Positions 38,128-46,159 of a stretch of DNA of 64,000 bases are shown here, piece by piece (within the stretch, counting starts at the first letter, position 1; each line of letters opens with the position of its first letter). The stretch comes from Pseudomonas sp. QS1027 (GTDB lineage: Bacteria; Pseudomonadota; Gammaproteobacteria; Pseudomonadales; Pseudomonadaceae): NCBI RefSeq assembly GCF_002814235.1, contig NZ_PHSU01000007.1, forward strand, positions 248,001-312,000, written 5' to 3'. The notes below the pieces were generated by a model, which was not told the origin of the DNA, searched no databases, and worked only from the letters and a program-made list of their open reading frames with translations. Made by a program: the position numbers and the translations under genes.

Positions 38128-38292
38128 ATGTTGAGCTGGGCAGTCACATTCCTGATCATTGCCATTGTCGCCGCGGTATTGGGCTTTGGTGGCATCGCCG
38201 GTACCGCCACCGGTATCGCCAAGATCCTCTTTGTCGTATTCCTGGTGATGTTCGTGGTTTCCTTCCTGTTCGGACGCCGCGGTCGAGGTTGA
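38128..38292 (+). CDS. DUF1328/YtjA-family small membrane protein
   Basis: A 54-aa protein consisting of two hydrophobic helices (about 3-23 and 31-48) with the glycine-rich turn [15 protein letters not shown] between them and a basic tail RRGRG. This matches the UPF0391/DUF1328 family; E. coli YtjA and PAO1 PA5482 belong to it. The ATG follows TTGAGGAGAATCACC, a strong ribosome site. Many members respond to envelope stress; function is not established. Confidence 0.88.
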   Translation: MLSWAVTFLIIAIVAAVLGFGGIAGTATGIAKILFVVFLVMFVVSFLFGRRGRG

Positions 38293-38821
38293 CCATGAGC
38301 CACAGCCGCCCTGTTGACGGGCGGCCGCTCCTGCCGTTGTGCGACAGGCGTTTGCCGCTTTAACCCTATGTCGTTCTGACATTAAGTGGCATTTTCATCG
38401 GGTGCATTTTTCCGATGCGACCGTACGTCTAGAAATACCCTTCTGATTTCCCTCCTGTTTCCAATTGAATTTGTAGGACTTTTCTACTTACTTGGCCTCG
38501 ATTCACTCTCGTGGTGCAGAGGAAAAAATGCTTTGAAAAGGCCGGTTTACGGCACTTTTTTCGGCTGAAATGTCCTGTTGATAGAGGACAAAATGGTCGT
38601 ATTGTTGAACAAAGCTCATGCCGATTCGGCATAGGGTAGGCGTTTACGGCATTAGACGTCCCCCCCTTGCATGGGAATAGTTGCGCCTTTTTTCGCCTGC
38701 CAAAAAGCCATCAGGCTGGTGGGCGATGACCTTCCATGGGGGATAGTTGCCATCACCTGGCTTGCAGCAACGCAACGGTGAGGGGCTTCTGTCCGACTCC
38801 ACTTGAAGCAAGGGTAACGAC
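38293..38821. other. Gene-free region before gltP, with one perfect palindrome
   Basis: About 530 bases, AT-rich in the middle, hold no convincing gene. ATGCCGATTCGGCAT at 38618-38632 is a perfect 15-bp palindrome (7+1+7), about 190 bp before gltP, and is a candidate operator. Several short GGA motifs occur (e.g. near 38472, 38520 and 38587) but no terminator-bounded RNA was found. Confidence 0.55.
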
Positions 38822-40153
38822 ATGAAGAAGGCAAAGCTCAGCCTCGCCTGGCAGATCCTTATCGGTCTGGTACTGGGGATTGCAGTCGGCGCGCTGCTCA
38901 ACCATTTCAGCGCCGAGAAGGCCTGGTGGATCGGCAACGTCCTGCAACCGGCAGGTGATATCTTTATCCGCCTGATCAAGATGATCGTTATCCCGATTGT
39001 CATTTCCTCGCTGGTGGTCGGCATTGCCGGGGTCGGCGACGCCAAGAAGCTGGGGCGTATCGGCCTCAAGACCATCGTCTACTTCGAGATCGTCACCACC
39101 ATCGCCATTGTGGTCGGCCTGGTACTGGCCAACGTGTTCCACCCGGGCTCGGGCATCGACATGAGCACCCTGGGCACCGTGGACATCTCCAAGTACACCG
39201 CCACCGCCGCCGAAGTGCAGCATGAGCATGCGTTTATCGAAACCATCCTCAACCTGATTCCTTCGAACATCTTTGCCGCCATGGCCCGCGGTGAAATGCT
39301 GCCGATCATCTTCTTCTCGGTGCTCTTCGGCCTCGGCCTGTCGAGCCTGCAGCCCGAGTTGCGTGACCCCCTGGTGAAGATGTTCCAGGGCGTCTCGGAA
39401 AGCATGTTCAAGGTCACCCACATGATCATGAACTACGCGCCGATCGGTGTGTTCGCCCTGATCGCGGTGACCGTCGCCAGCTTCGGCTTCGCCTCCCTGG
39501 TGCCGTTGGCCAAGCTGGTGTTGCTGGTCTACGCGGCCATCCTGTTCTTCGCCTTTGCCGTGCTCGGCCTGGTGGCCCGGCTGTTCGGCTTCTCGGTGAT
39601 CAAGCTGATGCGCATCTTCAAGGACGAGCTGGTGCTGGCCTACTCCACCGCCAGTTCCGAGACCGTGTTGCCACGGGTGATCCAGAAGATGGAAGCCTAC
39701 GGCGCGCCGAAAGCCATTTGCAGCTTCGTGGTGCCGACCGGTTACTCCTTCAACCTCGACGGTTCGACCCTGTACCAGAGCATCGCGGCGATCTTCATTG
39801 CCCAGCTCTACGGCATCGACCTGTCCATCAGCCAGCAATTGCTGCTGGTGCTGACCCTGATGGTCACCTCCAAGGGTATTGCCGGGGTTCCGGGCGTGTC
39901 CTTCGTGGTGTTGCTGGCGACCCTCGGCAGCGTCGGTATTCCGCTGGAAGGCCTGGCCTTCATCGCCGGTGTCGACCGGGTGATGGACATGGCGCGGACC
40001 GCGTTGAACGTGATCGGCAATGCCCTGGCGGTGCTGGTGATTTCCCGTTGGGAAGGCATGTACGACGATGCCAAGGGCGAGCGCTACTGGAACTCCCTGC
40101 CGCACTGGCGCAGCAAGCAGCCGCTGCCGGCGGGCGAAGCTTCCAAGGGCTGA
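38822..40153 (+). CDS. gltP: Proton/glutamate symporter (DAACS family)
   Basis: A 443-aa inner-membrane dicarboxylate/amino acid symporter with eight helices and two re-entrant hairpins. The family motifs are AYSTASSETVLPRVIQKME (serine-rich HP1 loop), VVPTGYSFNLDGSTLYQSIAAIFIAQ (transport-core helix 7) and SKGIAGVPGVSFVVLLATL (HP2). Asp in the last helix region VDRVMDMARTALNVIGN fits acidic amino acid binding. PAO1 PA5479 is the counterpart. It ends in a strong terminator. Confidence 0.93.
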   Translation: MKKAKLSLAWQILIGLVLGIAVGALLNHFSAEKAWWIGNVLQPAGDIFIRLIKMIVIPIVISSLVVGIAGVGDAKKLGRIGLKTIVYFEIVTTIAIVVGLVLANVFHPGSGIDMSTLGTVDISKYTATAAEVQHEHAFIETILNLIPSNIFAAMARGEMLPIIFFSVLFGLGLSSLQPELRDPLVKMFQGVSESMFKVTHMIMNYAPIGVFALIAVTVASFGFASLVPLAKLVLLVYAAILFFAFAVLGLVARLFGFSVIKLMRIFKDELVLAYSTASSETVLPRVIQKMEAYGAPKAICSFVVPTGYSFNLDGSTLYQSIAAIFIAQLYGIDLSISQQLLLVLTLMVTSKGIAGVPGVSFVVLLATLGSVGIPLEGLAFIAGVDRVMDMARTALNVIGNALAVLVISRWEGMYDDAKGERYWNSLPHWRSKQPLPAGEASKG

Positions 40154-40166
40154 CAGCCACCCCAGA

Positions 40167-40191
40167 CAAACCCCGGACTTTCCGGGGTTTG
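40167..40191 (+). terminator. Intrinsic terminator after gltP
   Basis: CAAACCCCGGA (40167-40177) pairs perfectly with TCCGGGGTTTG (40181-40191) on a 3-base loop, followed by TTGTTTCT. It isolates gltP from the next gene. Confidence 0.85.
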
Positions 40192-40243
40192 TTGTTTCTG
40201 GCCCGACCGCTATCATTCGCCGCATCTTCAAGGAGTTTTCCCG

Positions 40244-41473
40244 ATGCTCAATGGCCTGTGGCTTGGCTTTTTCGTGGTAGCGACCGTCTCGGCGCTGGCG
40301 CAATGGCTGGTGGGTGGCAACCACGCAATCTTCGCCGCCATGGTGGAAAGCATCTTCGCCATGGCCAAGCTCTCGGTGGAAGTCATGGTCCTGTTGTTCG
40401 GCACCCTGACCCTCTGGCTCGGCTTTCTGCGCATCGCCGAAAAGGCCGGGATCGTCGACTGGCTGGCCAAGGCCCTGGGCCCGCTGTTCAGCCGCCTGAT
40501 GCCGGAAGTGCCGCGCGGTCACCCGGCCATCGGCCTGATCACCCTCAACTTCGCCGCCAACGCCCTGGGCCTGGACAACGCCGCCACGCCCATCGGCCTC
40601 AAGGCCATGCGTTCCCTGCAGGAGCTCAACCCGAGCCAGACCGTGGCGAGCAACGCGCAGATCCTCTTTCTGGTGCTCAACGCCTCGTCCCTGACCCTGC
40701 TGCCGGTGACTATCTTCATGTACCGCGCCCAGCAAGGCGCGGCGGACCCGACCCTGGTGTTCCTGCCGATCCTGCTGGCCACCTGCGCCTCGAGCCTGGT
40801 CGGCCTGCTCTCGGTGGCGGTGATGCAGCGCCTGCGGTTGTGGGACCCGGTGGTGCTGGCCTATCTGATTCCCGGCGCATTGCTTCTCGGCGGCTTCATG
40901 GCGGTGCTGGCCGGGCTGTCGGCCACGGCATTGGCCAGTCTGTCGTCGATCCTCGGCAACCTGACGTTGTTCGGCCTGATCATGTTGTTCCTGATCGTGG
41001 GCGCGTTACGCAAGGTGAAGGTCTACGAGGCCTTTGTCGAAGGGGCGAAAGAGGGCTTTGATGTCGCCAGGAACCTGTTGCCGTATCTGGTGGCGATGCT
41101 TTGTGCGATTGGCGTGCTACGGGCTTCCGGGGCACTGGACTTCGGCCTCGACGGCATTCGTCACCTGGTGCAGTGGGCCGGTTGGGATACGCGCTTCGTC
41201 GATGCCTTGCCGACGGCGATGGTCAAGCCGTTCTCCGGCAGTGCGGCGCGGGCGATGTTGATCGAGACCATGAAGACCCAGGGCGTGGACAGCTTCCCGG
41301 CGCTGGTGGCGGCGACCATCCAGGGCAGCACCGAAACCACCTTCTACGTGCTGGCGGTGTATTTCGGCGCGGTGAATATCCAGCGCGCGCGGCACGCCGT
41401 GGGCTGCGCCTTGCTGGCGGAACTGGCCGGGGTGTTGGCGGCGATCGGGGTGTGCTACTGGTTCTTTGGCTGA
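40244..41473 (+). CDS. Fused SpmA/SpmB-type nucleoside-recognition (Gate) domain membrane protein
   Basis: A 409-aa membrane protein with about ten helices. The N-terminal half carries the SpmA-like signature NFAANALGLDNAATPIGLKAM; the C-terminal half carries the SpmB-like segment KPFSGSAARAMLIETM and ATIQGSTETTFYVLAVYFG. In Bacillus these are two spore maturation proteins; here they are fused into one chain, as commonly in Proteobacteria. The substrate is unknown. It converges directly with the lipoprotein gene at 41474 with no gap. Confidence 0.88.
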   Translation: MLNGLWLGFFVVATVSALAQWLVGGNHAIFAAMVESIFAMAKLSVEVMVLLFGTLTLWLGFLRIAEKAGIVDWLAKALGPLFSRLMPEVPRGHPAIGLITLNFAANALGLDNAATPIGLKAMRSLQELNPSQTVASNAQILFLVLNASSLTLLPVTIFMYRAQQGAADPTLVFLPILLATCASSLVGLLSVAVMQRLRLWDPVVLAYLIPGALLLGGFMAVLAGLSATALASLSSILGNLTLFGLIMLFLIVGALRKVKVYEAFVEGAKEGFDVARNLLPYLVAMLCAIGVLRASGALDFGLDGIRHLVQWAGWDTRFVDALPTAMVKPFSGSAARAMLIETMKTQGVDSFPALVAATIQGSTETTFYVLAVYFGAVNIQRARHAVGCALLAELAGVLAAIGVCYWFFG

Positions 41474-42106
41474 TCAGCGTTTAGCCGAATCCTCGCCCTG
41501 CTGCACCGCCCAACCGATCATCTGCGCCATCAGCTTGTCACCCGCCTGGCCGAAGCCCGCCACCACGCCGGGCACCTGCTTGTCGCTGATCGGCTGGCGC
41601 ACTTCAAAGCGCCGGCTGGCAAGGATCCGCTGGTCAATGCCACGCACCAGCCGCGCATCGAAGCGGATCACCACCTCGGCCCCCTGCCCTCGGTACTCGG
41701 TCTGGAATGCCTGCAACTCGCCCCCCAGCTCGAAATCCGCCTGCAGGTTGCTGTCGTCAGTGCTCAGCAGGCGCACCCGGCCGTCGCGCTGGAAGGCGTC
41801 GAGGATCCGGTTGCGCAGCAGCACCGGCGCCGGGTCGCTCCAGCGCGAGGCCTTGTAGTGGCTGATCAGGTCGCCCTGGGGCACCACGGCGATATTCGGG
41901 TTGTTCAAGGCGTCGCTGGCAATCGGCTTGGCAATGCGCAACGACCAGTTGACCGGCTGGCTGTTGGGCGCCGGAACACTGTTCTGCGCCGTCGGCAGGC
42001 GATAGACATCCGCCGGGTCCGCCTGGGGCAGGATCGTGCAGGCGCCACTCAAGGCCAGGCCGACAACCAGGGCAAGCTGGCTGAATACACGAGGGGTACG
42101 CCTCAT
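41474..42106 (-). CDS. PqiC/YmbA-type ABC-transport auxiliary lipoprotein
   Basis: A 210-aa predicted lipoprotein: the signal ends in LALSGAC, giving Cys23. The domain (DVYRLPTAQNSV near the start, LLRNRILDAFQRDGRV, RFDARLVRGIDQRILASRRFEV) is the ABC-type auxiliary lipoprotein fold that pairs with MCE proteins in the outer membrane. It overlaps the MCE gene by 4 bp and is last in a permease-ATPase-MCE-lipoprotein operon. Confidence 0.85.
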   Translation of the reverse strand: MRRTPRVFSQLALVVGLALSGACTILPQADPADVYRLPTAQNSVPAPNSQPVNWSLRIAKPIASDALNNPNIAVVPQGDLISHYKASRWSDPAPVLLRNRILDAFQRDGRVRLLSTDDSNLQADFELGGELQAFQTEYRGQGAEVVIRFDARLVRGIDQRILASRRFEVRQPISDKQVPGVVAGFGQAGDKLMAQMIGWAVQQGEDSAKR

Positions 42107-43041
42107 GGGGTGAATTCCTTGTTTTTGTCACGGCCCAGCAAGTAGCCGCTGGGGTTGGCATCCAGGCGCTTGGAGATCGCGCGCAGGGAACTGAGGGTGT
42201 CACGCAGTTCACGGATCGCCGGGGCCAGTTCATTCAAGCCCTGCAACCCGCTGTTGACCGAATCCTGGTTTTTGCTCAGCAGCGTGTTGATGGTCGCGGT
42301 GCTTTGCTCCAGGGATTGCATGGCCCGTTCGGCGCTGCCGAGGGCCTGCTTGCCCTGGTTGTCGAGCAGGCCGTTGGCGTTGCGCATCAGTGCGGTGGTC
42401 TGTTCCAGGGTCGCGCTGACCTGCTTGCTGACCAGGGTCATCTGCTTCAGGGTCTGGCGGATATCGTCGCGCTGGCCGGCAATCGCCCCGGTGGCCTGCT
42501 GGAGGTTGTCCAGGGTCTGGCTGACCTGGGCGACGTTTTTGCGCGAGAACATTTCGTTGGCGTTGTGCAGCAGCAGGTTGATCCCGCTCATCAGGTCGTT
42601 GCTGTCGTTGAGCAGGCGTGAGATCGGCGACGGCGAGGCGATGATCTGCGGCAGGTTGCCGTCCTTGCCCTTGAGCTCGGGACTCTGTGGCGTGCCGTCG
42701 CTGAGCTGGATCAGCGAGGTGCCGGTGATCCCGGTCAGGGCCAGCTTGGCGCGGGTGTCCTCCTTGATCGGCGTGTCGCCGGCCAGGCGGATACGTGCCA
42801 GCACCCGGCGCGGGTCTTTCGGGTCGAGGCTCAGTTGCAGCACATCGCCGACCTTGATCCCGCTGTACTGCACCGGGCTGCCCTTGGACAGGCCGCTGAC
42901 CGCCTCGTTGAACACCACTTCATAATCCTTGAACGCGGTGTCGACGCTGGACTTGGCCAGCCACAGGCCGAACAGTAGCGCGGCCACGACCACCAGCACG
43001 CTGAACAGGCCGATCATCACATGATGGGCACGGGTTTCCAT
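42103..43041 (-). CDS. MCE-domain (MlaD/PqiB-like) periplasmic lipid-transport protein
   Basis: A 312-aa protein with one N-terminal anchor (about 9-28), an MCE domain (about 38-120, with GLSKGSPVQYSGIKVGDVLQL) and a long helical C-terminal region (about 150-300). Such proteins form hexamers that carry lipids between membranes. It has a single MCE domain with a long helix, so it is closer to MlaD with a needle extension than to PqiB. It lies between the ATPase and lipoprotein genes. Confidence 0.9.
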   Translation of the reverse strand: METRAHHVMIGLFSVLVVVAALLFGLWLAKSSVDTAFKDYEVVFNEAVSGLSKGSPVQYSGIKVGDVLQLSLDPKDPRRVLARIRLAGDTPIKEDTRAKLALTGITGTSLIQLSDGTPQSPELKGKDGNLPQIIASPSPISRLLNDSNDLMSGINLLLHNANEMFSRKNVAQVSQTLDNLQQATGAIAGQRDDIRQTLKQMTLVSKQVSATLEQTTALMRNANGLLDNQGKQALGSAERAMQSLEQSTATINTLLSKNQDSVNSGLQGLNELAPAIRELRDTLSSLRAISKRLDANPSGYLLGRDKNKEFTP

Positions 43042-43042
43042 C

Positions 43043-43846
43043 TCATCCCTCCTTGTGCGGGGTTACCGCGTCAAATGCGGCGCGGCCACGCGGGCCATGG
43101 AAGTATTCGTGAATCCACGGATCGTCGGTTTCAGCGACCCGGTCGATGGCATCGGCCACCAGCACGTGTTTCTGCGCCAGCACCGCGACCCGGTCGGTGA
43201 TGGTGTAGAGGGTGTCGAGGTCGTGGGTGACCAGGAACACACTCAGGCCCAGGGCATCGCGCAGGGTCAGGATCAGTTGGTCGAAGGCCGCCGCGCCGAT
43301 GGGGTCGAGGCCGGCGGTGGGTTCGTCGAGAAACAGGATGTCCGGGTCCAGCGCCAGGGCACGGGCCAGGGCGGCGCGCTTGATCATGCCGCCGGACAGC
43401 GAGGCCGGGTATTTGTTGGCGGCCGACAGCGGCAGGCCGGCCAGGGCCAGCTTGACCGCCGCCAGGTGCTCGGCATCGCGCCGACTGAGGCCGGCGTGTT
43501 CGATCAACGGCAGGGCGACGTTCTCGGTGACCGTCAGCGAGGAAAACAGCGCGCCCTTCTGGAACAGCACGCCGAAGCGCCGTTCGACCTGGGAGCGCGC
43601 CTGTTCCGAGAGCTTGCGCAGGTCCTGGCCGAACACCCGCACGCTGCCCTCACTGGGTTTGCGCAGGCCGACGATGCTGCGCAGCAGCACCGACTTGCCA
43701 CTGCCGGAGCCGCCGACCACGGCGAGAATTTCGCCGCGGTAGAGGTCCAGGTCAAGGTTTTCGTGGACGCTCTGGCTGCCGAAGCGATTGCACAGCCCGC
43801 GTACTTCGATCACCGCCTCGCTCGGCGCCCGTGACGGTCGACTCAC
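43043..43846 (-). CDS. MlaF-like lipid ABC transporter ATP-binding protein
   Basis: A 267-aa ATPase from a GTG start at 43844-43846, which overlaps the permease stop (GTGA) and is preceded by GGAGATGGGCTG. It has Walker A GGSGSGKS, the family-typical signature LSGGMIKRAALARALA and Walker B ILFLDEPTAGLDP. It should energise lipid movement with the permease and MCE protein. Confidence 0.92.
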   Translation of the reverse strand: MSRPSRAPSEAVIEVRGLCNRFGSQSVHENLDLDLYRGEILAVVGGSGSGKSVLLRSIVGLRKPSEGSVRVFGQDLRKLSEQARSQVERRFGVLFQKGALFSSLTVTENVALPLIEHAGLSRRDAEHLAAVKLALAGLPLSAANKYPASLSGGMIKRAALARALALDPDILFLDEPTAGLDPIGAAAFDQLILTLRDALGLSVFLVTHDLDTLYTITDRVAVLAQKHVLVADAIDRVAETDDPWIHEYFHGPRGRAAFDAVTPHKEG

Positions 43847-44985
43847 CAGCCCATCTCCATGAAGAACAGCGCGGCAACGGCATCCAGCACGATCACGATA
43901 AAGATCGACTGGACCACGCTGGAGGTGGTGTGCGCCCCGACCGACTCGGCGCTGCCGCTGACCTTGAACCCTTCCAGGCAACCGACAGCGGCGATCAGGA
44001 AGGCGAAGATCGGTGCCTTGACCATGCCGACGAGGAAATGCTGGACGCCGATATCGGCCTGCAACAGGGACAGGAACATCGCCGGCGAGATCCCCAGGGA
44101 CAAGGCGCAGACCACGCCGCCGCCGACAATCCCGCAGAGCATCGCGAGGAAGGTCAGCATCGGCAGGGCGATCAACAGGGCCAGGACCCGCGGCAGCACC
44201 AGCAGCTCCATGGGATCGAGGCCCAGGGTGCGAATGGCGTCGATCTCCTCGTTGGCCTTCATCGAGCCGATCTGCGCGGTAAAGGCGCTGGCGGTGCGCC
44301 CGGCCATGAGGATGGCGGTGAGCAGCACGCCGAATTCACGCAGGAAGGAGAACGCCACCAGGTCGACGGTAAAGATACTGGCGCCGAAGCTTTTCAGCAC
44401 CGTGGCGCCGAGAAAGGCCACCACGGCCCCCACCAGGAAGGTCAGCAGGGCGACGATGGGCGCGGCGTCGAGGCCGGTCTGTTCGATATGGGCGACGGTC
44501 GGGGTGATGCGCCAGCGCCGGGGGTTGAAGATCCCCCGCGCCAGGGTTTCGATGATCAGGCCGATAAAGCCCAGCAGTTGCAGGGTGTCCAGCCAGACGG
44601 TATCGACGGCCCGGCCGATACGCGCCAGGACCTGGATGCCGGCCGGCTCTTCCGGTTCGCGCACCGGTTCGCAGAAATCCGCCAGGGAGCAATACACGGT
44701 GTGCAGCAAGGCCCGGTCGGCGGCACTGATGCGGCAACTCGGGTGCTCGGCGGAGCGGCCGAGGCGCTCGGCGCCCAGCAGCTCCACCAGCAAGGACGCG
44801 CCGGCGGTGTCGAGGGCGCCGAGGTCATTGAGGTCGATGTCAGTGCTGGCGTCGTATTGGCCTACCAGTTGGGCCGCACGCTGCTTCAGGTTGGCGTAAT
44901 GGGCCAGCGTCCAGTCACCACTGATCCGCAGGCGCGCGGGACTGCTCGAGGTATCCAGGTGGGCGGTGCCGGCCGTTGCGCTAAT
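43843..44985 (-). CDS. MlaE/YrbE-type permease with N-terminal STAS domain, non-standard start
   Basis: About 380 aa: an N-terminal STAS-like domain (about 1-95, with ARLRISGDWTLAHYANLKQ and DLNDLGALDTAGASLLVELLG) fused to an MlaE-type permease (about 100-380, with EFGVLLTAILMAGRTASAFTAQIGSMKANEEIDAI). An ATG/GTG/TTG start occurs only inside the STAS domain (TTG at 44793), which would cut it. The reading frame stays open upstream to ATT at 44985, with GGAG nine bases before it; ATC at 44988 is the alternative. A start at ATT gives the normal family length. The exact start is an inference. Confidence 0.8.
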   Translation of the reverse strand: MSATAGTAHLDTSSSPARLRISGDWTLAHYANLKQRAAQLVGQYDASTDIDLNDLGALDTAGASLLVELLGAERLGRSAEHPSCRISAADRALLHTVYCSLADFCEPVREPEEPAGIQVLARIGRAVDTVWLDTLQLLGFIGLIIETLARGIFNPRRWRITPTVAHIEQTGLDAAPIVALLTFLVGAVVAFLGATVLKSFGASIFTVDLVAFSFLREFGVLLTAILMAGRTASAFTAQIGSMKANEEIDAIRTLGLDPMELLVLPRVLALLIALPMLTFLAMLCGIVGGGVVCALSLGISPAMFLSLLQADIGVQHFLVGMVKAPIFAFLIAAVGCLEGFKVSGSAESVGAHTTSSVVQSIFIVIVLDAVAALFFMEMGW

Positions 44986-45053
44986 GATTGAAAGCTCCGT
45001 GCTTAACAGGCATTGATACTGGCGTCTGTAATAGCACGACTTGCCCCTGATCT

Positions 45054-46070
45054 CTAGTCAGGCGCATCCGTGACCTTGAAGCGCAGCACGCCGAGCATCT
45101 GGCCGCCCTCGGTCAGTACCCGCACCTGCCAGTCGCCAGTGGGATCGGCCGGGAAGTTCTGCTTGTGCGACCAGGCGCGATAACCCTCCTTGCGCCCGCC
45201 ATGGATATCCAGGGCGATGCGGTCGACCTCGCGGCCGTTGAACTGCCAGACATGGTAGATCCGTTCGTCCAGCCCGCGCGGTGCACTGATCGAGGTGTAG
45301 GCATACAGCCCGTCCTTGCGCACCTGCTGGGTGCTGACTTGCTCCAGGCCCTCGCCCGGGGTGCGGTCCTGCAGCTCGGTGGTCACCGCGACTTCGGTCA
45401 TCCACAAGGTCGCCGGCGGCACCCACGAGCGCAGGAACCAGCCCGCACCGCCGATCGCCAGGGTCACGCCGATCAGCATCAACCAGCCGCGCAAGCTGCG
45501 CAGCGGCAGGCTTACCGCCAGGCTCGGGATCGACAACAGCATGGCGATGCCCAGGGCCAGCTGGTAACTCTGGGGAGTGGTCAGGTGCAGGATGATCGGC
45601 AGCGCGGTGAGCAGCGCGGCGAACAGGGTCAGGGTATGCAGCCCCAGCAGCAGCCAGCGTTTCGGCGAGAGCCAGTTGTAGTACAGCGGATCGATGATCG
45701 AGATCAACGCCGCCGCGCCGAGCAGTCCGGTGAACAGCAGCTGGCTGCTGTTCCAGGTGGTGGTAATGAAAAAGAATGGCAGGACAAAGGACAGGCTTTG
45801 CTGGTGGATCATCTGCGTGGCATAGCGCAGCAGCGGTTCGGGGATATCGTGCTTGAACAGGCGACTGAAGAACTGCGTCAAGACGTTCTCCAGCATCAGC
45901 CAGAGCCAGCTCACCAGCAGAATGACCGCAATCCAGCTGGCGGAGTTCTGTTGGCGATCAACCAGGATGAAACTGGCGATGCCGGAGCAGAAACCGAAAG
46001 CCGCAATCACCCCTGGATAACGCTTCATCAATGCGAGGAGGCGTTGGATATGCAGGGTCCAGTTCGGCAT
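45054..46070 (-). CDS. DUF5924/DUF2914-type membrane protein
   Basis: About 338 aa: seven to eight predicted helices (about 20-235), then a C-terminal soluble beta domain of about 95 residues (GLYAYTSISAPRGLDERIYHVWQFNGREVDRIALDI) that looks like DUF2914. Function is unknown. MPNWTL at 46070 is used as start because the first helix follows closely; a GTG at 46109 in the same frame is also possible and neither has a clear ribosome site. No close operon partner. Confidence 0.75.
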   Translation of the reverse strand: MPNWTLHIQRLLALMKRYPGVIAAFGFCSGIASFILVDRQQNSASWIAVILLVSWLWLMLENVLTQFFSRLFKHDIPEPLLRYATQMIHQQSLSFVLPFFFITTTWNSSQLLFTGLLGAAALISIIDPLYYNWLSPKRWLLLGLHTLTLFAALLTALPIILHLTTPQSYQLALGIAMLLSIPSLAVSLPLRSLRGWLMLIGVTLAIGGAGWFLRSWVPPATLWMTEVAVTTELQDRTPGEGLEQVSTQQVRKDGLYAYTSISAPRGLDERIYHVWQFNGREVDRIALDIHGGRKEGYRAWSHKQNFPADPTGDWQVRVLTEGGQMLGVLRFKVTDAPD

Positions 46071-46159
46071 TCGGCGGTTCACAGTCGGGCGGTTGAAGTA
46101 TCGCGACACAATACCGTTTCAGGCGCGATTAGTCGTGTCGATGATGGCCTTGTCATGGC

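Noticed and set aside
38385..38410. Possible sigma-54 promoter near TGGCATTTTCATCGGG before gltP
   Set aside because: The distance between the GG and GC elements is about four bases too long, so RpoN would not use it.
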